This document shows, in pieces, positions 8,213 through 17,326 of a stretch of DNA of 41,275 nt. The notes beneath the pieces are model-generated. The model was given only the letters and a program-made list of their open reading frames with translations, was not told where the DNA came from and made no database searches. A program made the position numbers and the translations under genes. This DNA comes from Chloroflexota bacterium. Its GTDB lineage: Bacteria; Chloroflexota; Anaerolineae; Anaerolineales; Anaerolineaceae. Positions within the stretch are counted from its first letter, which is position 1. Every line of letters starts with the position of its first letter. Location: positions 1 to 41,275 of the forward strand of contig JAEKNU010000037.1 in NCBI GenBank assembly GCA_016838895.1, given 5' to 3'.

Positions 8213-9874
8213 TTATTTGAAATCTGCCGAAAATTCACAGGCGCCTGGGAAAACCTGGCCTCTACCATCTACAGAGACATTGGTGACGCCATCGACACCC
8301 ACAACAATTGCGCTGAAAGATAACAGCCCATAGGCATATGCCTGATCCTTCTGATATTGTTGAAAAGCATCGATCGTTTCCGGGGTAAAGTCTGCAGCGA
8401 TCGTATCCAAAAGCGACTGTAACTGATCATCCTGGGTGAAACCCCAGGTTGTACCATTGTTACGGTTTTGGTCATAAACAAGCTGCCACGGATTGTTAAT
8501 GAAATCTCCACCTGCGGCTGCATCGAGCGCAAAATCAAACGCAGTGGGATCCATCCTCTCCTGATTGAACACAGTCGCCTCTACCTGGCTGATTTCCACG
8601 GTAATCCCGAGTTCTTTAAGTTGACTCTGGATGACCTGCGCCATCAGGCCTGTTCTGGCATCGTTCTGGACCAACAATTTGACAGTCAAATCTTCAGCAG
8701 CACCAGAGGTAGCTAACAATTCCTGCGCCTTGGTTAAATTGTACGCATAATAGTCTTCTGTTTTCCATTCGTCCATAAAGCTGCCGAAATTGCTGTTGCC
8801 AATGGTAACTGAGGGAGTACAGGCTCCAGGGGAGACAGCTTGGCACATGGCCGTGGTATCAATTGCATATGCAACAGCCTGGCGGAGTTCTTTATTGCCA
8901 AAGGCTTTCCCCTCGGTCGTATTGAAAAACATTAATTGTGTCAGGTTGTCTTGAAATGTAAATAAGGAGTAGTCCTGGTTATCTGAGAAACGGACCGCGT
9001 CATCTGAAGCAATAGATCCGGAAATATCAGCAGTACCGGTTTCCAGGGCAATTGCATGTTGAGCTGATTCAGTGATAATCTGCATAAAGACTTTTTGAAC
9101 ATTCGCCTGGTTATACTTTGGTCCCATTGACTTATCCGTCTGCCAGTAATCAGCGCGTTTTTCAAATGTAAGGCTGGAGCCAGGAACATACTCTGTTAAT
9201 ACGTAGGGGCTGCTTGTGATCGGATCGGTAGCAAATTGATCCGGGCTGGCTTCATATGAAGCCTGGCTTACAATTGGAGCCTCACAAAGCACTTTTTCAA
9301 GATCACCCATTCCAGGTTCATTTTTGAGCACAAAATCCACAGTATAATCACCTGTGGCTGTAACCGATTCGATATCTCCTAATGGACGAAGATTGCCCAT
9401 TTCCATACCGGTATTGTACGACCAGGCCACATCTGCAGCTGTGATGGGATTGCCAGCGCTGTCGATTATGTTCTCGAAGATAGTTACAGTATAGGTCTTT
9501 TCACCGGTCAGCTCTACACTCTTGCCGATATAGGCTGTCAAAGGCTCACCTGCTTTTGCCAGATCAAACAGGTACTCATATATCATATGAAGGACCTGGA
9601 TACGTCCGTAGCTCATACCGACATACGGGGCCAGATCAGCCGGATCAGCACCAATGGCCACGACAACCTCAGGCACAATACTATCAGCTTCGCTAGCTTC
9701 TGCGGCTTCAGAAGAAACCTCTTCGCTGGACTCATCCGCAGCAGGTTGTTCAACAGCAGCTTCACTTGTATCTACTGAATTATTAGCAGGCTTATTGGCA
9801 CATCCAGCCAATGCACCCATCAAAATGGTAAGTAGTAATAGGAACGAAACATATTTCTTCATCTTGTTCATCAT
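8213..9874 (-). CDS. ABC transporter substrate-binding lipoprotein, solute-binding family 5
   Basis: 553 residues. An N-terminal signal peptide ends in the lipobox LAGC (YVSFLLLLTILMGALAGC), followed by an Asn/Ala/Ser/Glu-rich linker to about residue 60. The mature protein has family-5 features: PADLAPYVGMSYGRIQVLHMIYEYLFD near the start, AADVAWSYNTGMEMG, PYVLTEYVPGSSLTFEKRADYW and FGNKELRQAVAYAIDT. It is anchored outside the membrane and feeds the DppBCDF transporter downstream. Family-5 proteins bind peptides, nickel, opines or some oligosaccharides, and the ligand here is unknown. AGGAG lies 4 nt before the first ATG and 7 nt before the second (9871), so the exact start is uncertain by one codon. 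Confidence 0.92.
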   Translation of the reverse strand: MMNKMKKYVSFLLLLTILMGALAGCANKPANNSVDTSEAAVEQPAADESSEEVSSEAAEASEADSIVPEVVVAIGADPADLAPYVGMSYGRIQVLHMIYEYLFDLAKAGEPLTAYIGKSVELTGEKTYTVTIFENIIDSAGNPITAADVAWSYNTGMEMGNLRPLGDIESVTATGDYTVDFVLKNEPGMGDLEKVLCEAPIVSQASYEASPDQFATDPITSSPYVLTEYVPGSSLTFEKRADYWQTDKSMGPKYNQANVQKVFMQIITESAQHAIALETGTADISGSIASDDAVRFSDNQDYSLFTFQDNLTQLMFFNTTEGKAFGNKELRQAVAYAIDTTAMCQAVSPGACTPSVTIGNSNFGSFMDEWKTEDYYAYNLTKAQELLATSGAAEDLTVKLLVQNDARTGLMAQVIQSQLKELGITVEISQVEATVFNQERMDPTAFDFALDAAAGGDFINNPWQLVYDQNRNNGTTWGFTQDDQLQSLLDTIAADFTPETIDAFQQYQKDQAYAYGLLSFSAIVVGVDGVTNVSVDGRGQVFPGACEFSADFK

Positions 9875-9956
9875 CTTTCTCCTAAGATAGTTTGTTTTTC
9901 AAATGCATTTACAGCATATGATTCCAGGATATAAGCGCCTATTTACATCACTTGCT

Positions 9957-10742
9957 TTATTTATCCAAAATGTAGCGCACATCATAGCCAATGGCAGTAT
10001 TTTTATATACAGACATCCGCTTATATTCAATCTGATACATCACAAAATCTTCCGGACCATCATCAGCCATAACCATTTGTTCACCTTCTATACCAGACAT
10101 AATACGTTTGTCATTTTCCAAATATTCTTCCACCAACGCAGCGTCACCCATCACTTGTTCATGACCAGCACAGATATATTTATAATCATCGCGAACGGTT
10201 AATAATTTCTCCATATTTCTGGCGTGCTGCTCAATGCTAGGCTGCGGTTCATTTTGCATCCAGACCAGCATGGCATGGGAATCAACTTCATCTCCAGTAA
10301 ACAAAATTTCTTCTTTTGTATCCAGGAAAGCGATGCTGCTGGGAGCATGGGCGGGGATTTCAAACACTTTCAAAATACGATTACCCAACTCCAGTTGATC
10401 TCCATCACCAATCACAGTAACCGGATAATCGACAGGATATTTTGATGCATCCAAACTGGGATAGGGTTTTTTAGCAATATCCAATGCCTTGGCGCTCATA
10501 TATGCGCCAGAGAACCAACCATTGCCTCCAGTATGATCAAAATGTCCGTGTGTGTTAGCAGCCATTTTTACCGGTTTGTCTGTTAATGATTGTGCATATT
10601 TCTGGATATTTTCAGTTGCAAACCCAGTGTCAATCACTACACCCCGTTTATCACCTACAATGAGATACGAATTACAGCCGTCTCCCTGAATAAGCCAGGT
10701 ATCCGGGCAAAGCTTTCTGGAACTAAAAACTGTGTCTTTCAT
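9957..10742 (-). CDS. MBL-fold metal-dependent hydrolase
   Basis: 261 residues from the ATG at 10742. The metal site THGHFDHTGG (His65, His67, Asp69, His70) is intact. Further ligands are likely in IPAHAPSSIAF, LFTGDEVDSHA and CAGHEQVMG. This is the glyoxalase-II-like metallo-beta-lactamase fold, a dinuclear zinc or iron hydrolase. I chose 10742 because a GGGAGG site lies about 11 nt upstream. An in-frame ATG at 10766 lies inside an inverted repeat and has no ribosome binding site. The gene ends 82 nt before the family-5 binding protein on the same strand, so it is probably the first gene of that operon. It could hydrolyse the imported compound or a product of it. Confidence 0.85.
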   Translation of the reverse strand: MKDTVFSSRKLCPDTWLIQGDGCNSYLIVGDKRGVVIDTGFATENIQKYAQSLTDKPVKMAANTHGHFDHTGGNGWFSGAYMSAKALDIAKKPYPSLDASKYPVDYPVTVIGDGDQLELGNRILKVFEIPAHAPSSIAFLDTKEEILFTGDEVDSHAMLVWMQNEPQPSIEQHARNMEKLLTVRDDYKYICAGHEQVMGDAALVEEYLENDKRIMSGIEGEQMVMADDGPEDFVMYQIEYKRMSVYKNTAIGYDVRYILDK

Positions 10743-10764
10743 CAAACAATAATCCTCCCAAAAC

Positions 10765-10834
10765 ATGTAGTTCTGTATTTTCCATATTCATTATGTTGGA
10801 AATAAAAGCCAACATACCTCATTGAGAACTACAT
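10765..10834 (-). promoter_or_regulatory. Nested inverted repeats in the leader of the MBL/dpp operon
   Basis: The outer arms ATGTAGTTCT (10765-10774) and AGAACTACAT (10825-10834) are a perfect 10-bp inverted repeat. The inner arms TATGTTGG (10792-10799) and CCAACATA (10809-10816) are a perfect 8-bp repeat with a 9-nt loop. In minus-strand RNA these give a two-tier hairpin ending a few bases before the GGGAGG ribosome binding site. It could be a structured 5' UTR or paired DNA operators. Confidence 0.45.
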
Positions 10835-10921
10835 CTTAGTTTTAATGTGAAATTCTTTATTCCTGACTAGATTATATAAATCGGATTTTTCATATGCAAT
10901 TCGATTTTTTTTAGCATTTAT

Positions 10922-10995
10922 TCCAAAACGGAAATAATCATTTTTAGTACGAGCACAATGGAATGAATAAAGACTTACCATTTTCCTGTTTTGGA
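10922..10995. promoter_or_regulatory. Imperfect inverted repeat in the divergent promoter region
   Basis: TCCAAAAC-GGAAA (10922-10934) and TTTTCC-TGTTTTGGA (10981-10995) are near-perfect inverted copies about 60 bp apart. They lie between the divergent MBL and molybdopterin-oxidoreductase genes. The spacing suits paired regulator sites. The rest of 10743-11132 is A+T-rich with no gene. Confidence 0.35.
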
Positions 10996-11132
10996 TATAT
11001 TATTGTTATAGTTAGAGAAGTGTATTCAATATAAAAAATATAGATTCGCTTGAAATAAATCTGACATTCATGGATAAATCACAGCAAAGAGTGACTTTGA
11101 TCACAAGAAGCTTGCTTTATAAAAAGGGATAA

Positions 11133-13364
11133 ATGAAAATGAAATATGTTGGTCAGTCTGTACCTCGAATTGATGCATTGTCAAAAGTAAGGGGTGAGGC
11201 AGTTTTTGCTTCTGATATGGTTCTGCCTGACCAGGCATATATAAAAATGTTAATGGCTCACCGACCACATGCCCTTGTAAAAAATGTGGATACTTCAAAG
11301 GCCGAGGCATTGCCAGGTGTATTAACTGTCCTTTCATCGAAAGATGTGCCATGCAATGAATTTGGCTACTATACTTACGATCAACCGGTCCTTTGTGGTC
11401 CCAGTCAGAAACCATACACGGACCGCGTTCGTTATGTGGGCGACCGCGTTGCCGCGGTTGTAGCAGAAACGGAAGCCATTGCTGAGCAAGCACGAGACTT
11501 GATTCAAGTAGAATATGAGGATTTACCCATTATCAGCAACGTGGATGAGGCATTGGAACCAAATGCCACCATCATTCACCCCGATATAGAAAGCAATATG
11601 TTCTGTCACCATAAACTTTACAATGGCGATCTGGAGGCCGGGTTTAAGCAAGCTGATGTCATCATCGAATCCGATTATGATACGCCTGCTCAGGAGCATG
11701 CTTATTTACAAACCGAATGTGGATTAGCCTATATCGATGAGCAAAAACGTTTGGCGATCATTACCTCCGGTCAATGGGGCGCGAAAGACCGCAAACAGAT
11801 CGCGCATGCCCTGGGACTTGAAGAAGATCAGGTCAGGGTTATTTATCCCATGAGCGGAGGCGCTTTTGGGGGGCGTGAAGATATCTCGGTGCAAATTATT
11901 GTAGGGCTCGCAGTACTGAAACTACAACGCATGAATATTCCTCGCCCTGTAAAAGTAACCTGGACGCGTGAGGAATCCATTATTGGGCACTGCAAACGTC
12001 ATCCAATCAAATTTAAAGCGCGTTGGGGAGCAACCAAAGATGGCAAGATCACGGCGGCTGACGTAAAAATGCTTGCTGATGGGGGTGCCTACAAGTTCAC
12101 AACCAGCATTGTCACCAGTAATGCGGTGATCAATTCGCTGGGGCCCTATGTCATCCCCAATGTGAAAGTGGATGCCTATGACATCTACACAAACAACGTT
12201 CCACGGGGCGCATTTCGCGGTTTCGGTGGACCGCAGGCCGTTTTCTGTGCCGAACAAATGGTCAATAAATTGGCACTGGCACTGCATATTGACCCTGTAG
12301 AAATCCGTATGCGAAATTTGGCGGGAGAGGGATCGCTTCAAACCATGGGAGCACCTTATCCCCCTGGCATATCCATTCGTGAAGTAACCGAAACCTGCGC
12401 CAAGAAAGCCGGTTGGAACAAAACCGCGGATGGATGGAAACTCACCGATTCCCCCCTAAAGGCTGACCAAAACCATTCAAGCATTCGACGTGGTCTTGGT
12501 TTTGCTTGTGCGCATAAGAATATCGGTTTTTCTTACGGATACCCGGAAAGTTGTACCATCGGTATTGAACTTTATGGTGAATCAGAAATAGATAGAGCGG
12601 TTATCCGTCATGGAGCCAGTGAGGTTGGTATGGGTACTCATACCGTGATAACACAAATGTCTGCCGAAGCATTGCATATCCCCATGCAGAGCATTGAGTT
12701 GATCTCCACTGACACCGCTGAGGTGCAAGATTCCGGCTCCGTTTCCGCTTCGCGGATGACATTCTTTATTGGAAATGCAATCAAAGAAGGTGCTGAGAAA
12801 GCATTGGCATCATGGAAAAATGAAAAGCATCCCGTGATCATGGAACATACCTATGTCCCGCATCCAACCACTGCCCCAGACCCTGTAACAGGTCAGTGTG
12901 ACCCCAATGTAGCCTATGGTTACACAGCCCAGGCAGTTGAAATATCCGTGGATACACAAACCGGGGAGGTCAAAATTGACAAAATTTATTGTGCCATTGA
13001 TGTTGGAAAAGCGATTAATCCGCAACAGGTTATTAAACAAATTGAAGGCGGACTCGTCCAGGCCGCTGGGTATGCTACGCTAGAGAATTTCATTGAAAAA
13101 AATGGACGGGTGCTCACCCCTAATTTATCCACTTATTTAATTCCGACCGTGCTCGATATTCCGAAAGAAATGGATATCATGGTGCTGGAAATTCCCGATC
13201 CGCGAGGTCCCTGGGGAGCGCGCGGCCTGGGTGAAACGATGATTATGTGCCTTGCGCCGGCCATAACGGCAGCCATTTATGATGCTACAGGCGTATGGTT
13301 TGATCATTTCCCATTAGTCCCGGAAGAAATCATCATGGGGCTTCATCAAGAAGGTGTTATTTAG
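11133..13364 (+). CDS. Xanthine dehydrogenase family molybdopterin-binding (large) subunit
   Basis: 743 residues, close to the usual size for CoxL/XdhA-type large subunits. An N-terminal aldehyde-oxidase 'hammerhead' domain (about residues 10-120) starts with VGQSVPRIDALSKVRGEAVFASD. The molybdopterin domain follows, with GGAFGGRED, the PRGAFRGFGGPQ loop, and GARGLGE ending in the probable catalytic Glu701. The medium FAD subunit and the small 2Fe-2S subunit are not adjacent, nor are cofactor maturation genes, so the partners must lie elsewhere or this is an unusual stand-alone enzyme. It hydroxylates or dehydrogenates an aldehyde or N-heterocycle in characterised relatives; this substrate is unknown. 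Upstream is only a weak GGGA site, so the ATG two codons later is also possible. The MBL gene is divergent. Confidence 0.88.
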   Translation: MKMKYVGQSVPRIDALSKVRGEAVFASDMVLPDQAYIKMLMAHRPHALVKNVDTSKAEALPGVLTVLSSKDVPCNEFGYYTYDQPVLCGPSQKPYTDRVRYVGDRVAAVVAETEAIAEQARDLIQVEYEDLPIISNVDEALEPNATIIHPDIESNMFCHHKLYNGDLEAGFKQADVIIESDYDTPAQEHAYLQTECGLAYIDEQKRLAIITSGQWGAKDRKQIAHALGLEEDQVRVIYPMSGGAFGGREDISVQIIVGLAVLKLQRMNIPRPVKVTWTREESIIGHCKRHPIKFKARWGATKDGKITAADVKMLADGGAYKFTTSIVTSNAVINSLGPYVIPNVKVDAYDIYTNNVPRGAFRGFGGPQAVFCAEQMVNKLALALHIDPVEIRMRNLAGEGSLQTMGAPYPPGISIREVTETCAKKAGWNKTADGWKLTDSPLKADQNHSSIRRGLGFACAHKNIGFSYGYPESCTIGIELYGESEIDRAVIRHGASEVGMGTHTVITQMSAEALHIPMQSIELISTDTAEVQDSGSVSASRMTFFIGNAIKEGAEKALASWKNEKHPVIMEHTYVPHPTTAPDPVTGQCDPNVAYGYTAQAVEISVDTQTGEVKIDKIYCAIDVGKAINPQQVIKQIEGGLVQAAGYATLENFIEKNGRVLTPNLSTYLIPTVLDIPKEMDIMVLEIPDPRGPWGARGLGETMIMCLAPAITAAIYDATGVWFDHFPLVPEEIIMGLHQEGVI

Positions 13365-13767
13365 AAAAAAACACCTATCGCTGAAAAAATGATAGTCGGC
13401 GTCATTCAACTATGTTTCTTCAGACACAAAAAATGCCCGGTATTTGCATAGCACCCTCATAGTCAAATAGTGTTTCTTGATCTTCCAATTATATAATGCA
13501 TAAGGTGTATAACCCAACATTTTCTGGATTTTTTGAGTCAATAGTGGTAAGTAACCCCTAAAATAGGTCCAAAAAAAGTAGACAAAAACTGAGATAATAA
13601 AAGCAGGAATGTATCAATAGATTAAATTCAGCAATACAATGAACTTGTAAATCGTCTTCTTTCGCAAAAAAATCCATTCAACTGAATGGATTTTTTAATA
13701 TATCACAGCAGGGTAGAATCCCTGGTTTTATTTCTAAAAACAATACCCGATTAAAATCACCAAAAGA
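13365..13767. other. 403-nt intergenic region, no gene seen
   Basis: No supported coding frame. The left half is A+T-rich without recognisable motifs. Around 13546-13593 there is a stretch (CCCCTAAAATAGGTCC followed by an A-rich run and GTAGACAAAAACTG) that resembles a terminal sequence of IS3-type elements, but no transposase or second end is present. A strong terminator sits at 13666-13697. Confidence 0.5.
13666..13697. terminator. Strong bidirectional terminator
   Basis: An inverted repeat with core TCCATTCA/TGAATGGA is flanked by A runs on the left and T runs on the right (13667-13680 with 13683-13696). It lies between the end of the molybdopterin gene and the end of the convergent hypothetical gene, so it can serve both. 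Confidence 0.8.
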
Positions 13768-14337
13768 TCAAGTGGTTTCGATTTTTATTTCATCCTTCTG
13801 ATAACTTTTGTAAATTCGGGTGGCTCGATTAATCAGATCTACAACATCAACCATGTTTTTCATCGCTGCAAATCTCAAGGAATTAAACCATAGAGGAGGA
13901 ACCTTTGTAATTGTTATCGCGGGTTTATGCTCATAATATACATGGATGAGATGGAAGGTTGCATCATATTCTACACGATCTACACCGTGATGATGTACTT
14001 TCAATATTTCAATCTGACTTTTTACTGGAAGTTCTTTAGCAGAGAGTCTATAGCGTGAATACCTCACAGTAGGGGGAAAATCTCTTTCGTCTATCACGCT
14101 GATAACATACGAGCCATCCTTGGCATTTTCTGAATTTTTTTCAACAAAGAAATCCAGGTTTAAATTTTGATCAAAGTATTGCGAACTGAATACATTTTTT
14201 AAGAAATCAAGCTCTTTCTGCGACATCATTTCACCTTCTTTGTCCTGTGTACTGGCGGTTGTTTCAATGCTTTCAAATCCTGCTTTTTGAATATCCAGTT
14301 TGTTTTCCCCTCGATGATTACATTTAATCTGTGACAT
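13768..14337 (-). CDS. Hypothetical protein, family not recognised
   Basis: Up to 189 residues and soluble; no signal peptide or membrane helix is visible. The C-terminal half is a mixed alpha/beta segment with HHHGVDRVEYDATFHLIHVYYEH, then a final helix NMVDVVDLINRATRIYKSYQ. I do not recognise the family. The start is uncertain. The first ATG at 14337 gives 36 extra, polar, low-confidence residues; an ATG at 14229 (MMSQKELDFLKN) has a GAAGGTGAA site just upstream and may be the true one. It is monocistronic on the minus strand, ending at the terminator at 13666-13697. The codon pattern supports a real gene, but function cannot be assigned. Confidence 0.55.
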   Translation of the reverse strand: MSQIKCNHRGENKLDIQKAGFESIETTASTQDKEGEMMSQKELDFLKNVFSSQYFDQNLNLDFFVEKNSENAKDGSYVISVIDERDFPPTVRYSRYRLSAKELPVKSQIEILKVHHHGVDRVEYDATFHLIHVYYEHKPAITITKVPPLWFNSLRFAAMKNMVDVVDLINRATRIYKSYQKDEIKIETT

Positions 14338-14889
14338 TCATCACAGTATACAGCCACCTTGTAAGCTCATAATTCAACGATCACAAAGCGACCTGCAATT
14401 TCTTGGAGTATTCATGACATTGATACTAACCAGCTTCTGCTAGCATTTTTGCTATTACTAGGTTTTCTTTCATATCTGTCTCCGTCATGTTTATACTATT
14501 ATTGTATATATTTATACGTAGTTAATCATCTTTTTTATAAGACCAATTTTTTGTTAAATGAACCATTCCATATATAGATAGGGGAAAAATAATGTATCGG
14601 TGATGGATTTGGCTTTACTTGCACTACAGACCAGCAACTCTCCAATAATATGATACATAACTGGTTAAATACACTGACATATATTTGCCGCATTTCTCAA
14701 AAATCATCTTCAAGGCAAAAAATGTTCTATAGTAACCCATGGCTGCTTTATATGAAATATACATAAAATTCATGGCTAGCGCACAAGGGGTTTGATACAA
14801 TAGCAAAGATTCTCCCTAAATTCTGAGTTCATTAAATCGTATGGGAGTTATCATATTTTGAGATATATTCAGGTGATAATCTTTTTATT
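14338..14889. other. 552-nt intergenic region, nothing recognised
   Basis: The region is A+T-rich and separates two divergent genes. All six frames are broken by stops and no convincing promoter, RNA fold or repeat was found by eye. It must hold promoters for both flanking genes. Confidence 0.5.
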
Positions 14890-17184
14890 ATGAATACATT
14901 GGATACGAAACTCAACCCTATCAACCCAATATCTACGGCCATCGTAAACACTCCCTTACGTATCCTGTTTGTGGAAGATTCAGCCAATGATGCAGAATTA
15001 ATCACTCGTCAATTACAAAAAGCGGGTTTTTCTATCATTGCTGAACGGGTGGAAACTGCTGAATTAATGAAAACAGCCTTAAAAAATAACAGTTTTGATT
15101 TGGTTCTTGCTGATTATCATCTACCAGCTTTTGATGCTCCTGCTGCGCTGAATATGCTGCAATCTATCGGTTTAGATCTGCCTTTCATAGTTATCTCTGG
15201 TACGATTCCGGAAGAAGCTGCAATCGCCTTAATGCAGGCTGGTGCGCATGATTTTTTGATGAAAAACAAGCTAGCACGGCTGGCTGCGGTGATCCAACGC
15301 GAACTGGCTGAAGCAAAAATCCGAAGAGATCGAAAACAGATCAAAGAAGAACTGGAGGAATCCAGGAATCTCTTCCACTTATTAATCGAAAGCCTACCTC
15401 AAAATATTTTTGCCAAGGATCTGGATGGTAGATTTATTATCGTCAACCAGCGTTATTGCGATACACAAAACAAAACCTTGGACGAGATTATTGGCAAAAC
15501 CGACCTGGAAATTCATCCACCTGATATGGCGGAAAAGTATAAAAAGGATGATCATCTGGTAATCAGTTCAGGGCAAACCATCGAAATAGAAGAACAACAC
15601 CAGCCCATGGATCAAGAGAAGACCTTTGTTCAGGTGATTAAAGCGCCGCTTTATGACAGTAAAAAACAGATCGTCGGTACACTGGGTATCTTTTGGGATA
15701 TCACCGAGCGTAAACGTATGGAAGAAGCTCAGATTGCTGAACGCAATCTCCTGCGGACGCTGATTGATAATTTACCCGACCGTATCTATGTAAAAGATTT
15801 GCAGGGGCGAAAGACTTTGTCGAATATTTCTGACAGTATGGTCTCAGGTGGAAAAAATATTCATGATGTGATTGGAAAGTTGGATTCTGCCATGTATCCA
15901 CCCGAATTAGCCATTCAATACGCAGCAGATGATAAATCCGTACTGGAACAAGGCATACCAATCATCAACCGTGAAGAACCTGGGCTAGATGAACACGGCA
16001 ATCCGGTCTGGGTTTTATCCACCAAAGTTCCTCTACGAGACAGCCATGGACAAATTTCGGGGATGGTCGGAATTGGGCGTGATATCACCGAGCGAAAACA
16101 ACACGAACTAGAATCCGTAGTCATTGCCTCAATTAGTTCTGCCCTTCGGATAGCTTCCACTCGCAACGAGATGCTGCCCATTATCCTCGACCAGGCCTCT
16201 GTTTTGGTTGGGACATCTCATGTATCGCTGATCCTTTGGAATGATAAAACAAACACATATGTCGTTGAAATTGCGCGAGGGGATTGGGTTAAATCTCAAG
16301 GTGTACATGTGCCTTTGCAGGAAAGCATCAGCGGACTCGTCATCTCCAAGGGCCAGCCTTATCTTTGTGAGGATTCCAATATTGATGCTTTGTTATCCAA
16401 TGTTGCTACATCTGACCAACCGATGATGCTTGCTGCTGTTCCACTTATCGCCAATAAACAAACCATCGGTGTTTTATGGGTCGGACGATATAAGGATAAT
16501 TCTGCCAACCAAATGTTCAGTGAGGCTGAGGTGCGATTACTGAGCGCTATTGCTGATATCTCGGCAAACGCCATCAACCGCACAACATTGTATGAGGAAT
16601 CGCAGCGTGTGGCAATAGACCTTATGCAGGCCTACGATAGAACGCTGGAAGGTTGGGCATACGCTTTAGAACTTCGCGATCAGGAAACGGAAGGACATAC
16701 GCGAAGAGTCTCCCAGATTACTGTTAAACTAGCGCGCACATTTGGCTTTAGCCCAGTTGAATTAGAACACATCAGGCGTGGCGCATTATTACATGATATC
16801 GGCAAAATGGGCATACCTGATGCTGTACTGCTCAAACCAGGTCCGCTGGATGATGCTGAAAGGGAAATTATGCGCCGTCATCCAGGGTATGCCAATGACT
16901 TATTAAACCCAATTGAATACTTACGTCCCGCACTGGATATTCCTTATTATCATCATGAAAGATGGGATGGTACAGGTTACCCGCTAGGGTTAAAGGCTGA
17001 AGAAATCCCCCTGACAGCGCGCATCTTTGCCATCATTGATGTATGGGATGCGCTAACCAGTGACCGTCCTTATCGCAAGGCATGGTCCAAGGAAGAAGCG
17101 CTGGCATATATTCTCGATCAAAGTGGCAAACATTTTGATCCCCAAGTCGTAAAAGCGTTTACAAATCAATTGATCGTTGAGTAG
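14890..17184 (+). CDS. Response regulator/PAS/GAF/HD-GYP protein, probable cyclic-di-GMP phosphodiesterase
   Basis: 764 residues with five domains in order. The receiver domain (about 22-140) has phospho-acceptor Asp75 in LVLADYHLPAFD and Lys125. Two PAS domains follow (about 160-275 and 285-403), each ending in the PAC-like DITERK motif, then a GAF domain (about 410-565). The HD-GYP domain (about 580-762) has HDIGK (His635-Asp636) and HHERWDGTGYP (Gly696-Tyr697-Pro698) intact, so c-di-GMP hydrolysis is likely. No transmembrane helix is seen, so it is a cytosolic sensor. The cognate histidine kinase is not in the window. An AGGTGAT sequence upstream is a weak ribosome binding site, so the start is only moderately certain. 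It is transcribed alone and ends at a strong terminator. Confidence 0.93.
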   Translation: MNTLDTKLNPINPISTAIVNTPLRILFVEDSANDAELITRQLQKAGFSIIAERVETAELMKTALKNNSFDLVLADYHLPAFDAPAALNMLQSIGLDLPFIVISGTIPEEAAIALMQAGAHDFLMKNKLARLAAVIQRELAEAKIRRDRKQIKEELEESRNLFHLLIESLPQNIFAKDLDGRFIIVNQRYCDTQNKTLDEIIGKTDLEIHPPDMAEKYKKDDHLVISSGQTIEIEEQHQPMDQEKTFVQVIKAPLYDSKKQIVGTLGIFWDITERKRMEEAQIAERNLLRTLIDNLPDRIYVKDLQGRKTLSNISDSMVSGGKNIHDVIGKLDSAMYPPELAIQYAADDKSVLEQGIPIINREEPGLDEHGNPVWVLSTKVPLRDSHGQISGMVGIGRDITERKQHELESVVIASISSALRIASTRNEMLPIILDQASVLVGTSHVSLILWNDKTNTYVVEIARGDWVKSQGVHVPLQESISGLVISKGQPYLCEDSNIDALLSNVATSDQPMMLAAVPLIANKQTIGVLWVGRYKDNSANQMFSEAEVRLLSAIADISANAINRTTLYEESQRVAIDLMQAYDRTLEGWAYALELRDQETEGHTRRVSQITVKLARTFGFSPVELEHIRRGALLHDIGKMGIPDAVLLKPGPLDDAEREIMRRHPGYANDLLNPIEYLRPALDIPYYHHERWDGTGYPLGLKAEEIPLTARIFAIIDVWDALTSDRPYRKAWSKEEALAYILDQSGKHFDPQVVKAFTNQLIVE

Positions 17185-17249
17185 TTTAATGCAATTTACT
17201 GATGTACCCATAATTCAATTAATATTGCATTGATCCAAAACCATACTAC

Positions 17250-17290
17250 AAACAAGAACCTGTTTTCGACAGGTTCTTGTTTCTTATTGA
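17250..17290. terminator. Strong bidirectional terminator between convergent genes
   Basis: A 14-bp perfect stem (17250-17263 with 17269-17282, core CAAGAACCTGT/ACAGGTTCTTG) has a TTTCG loop, with A's on one flank and T's on the other. It separates the HD-GYP gene from the end of the minus-strand catabolic operon. Confidence 0.88.
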
Positions 17291-17326
17291 TTATCTGATT
17301 CAACTTCAATGAGGAAGAATGCAATC

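Noticed and set aside
11922..12341. Minus-strand frame of 139 codons inside the molybdopterin gene
   Set aside because: It is antisense to a full-length conserved domain, with no ribosome binding site or family match.
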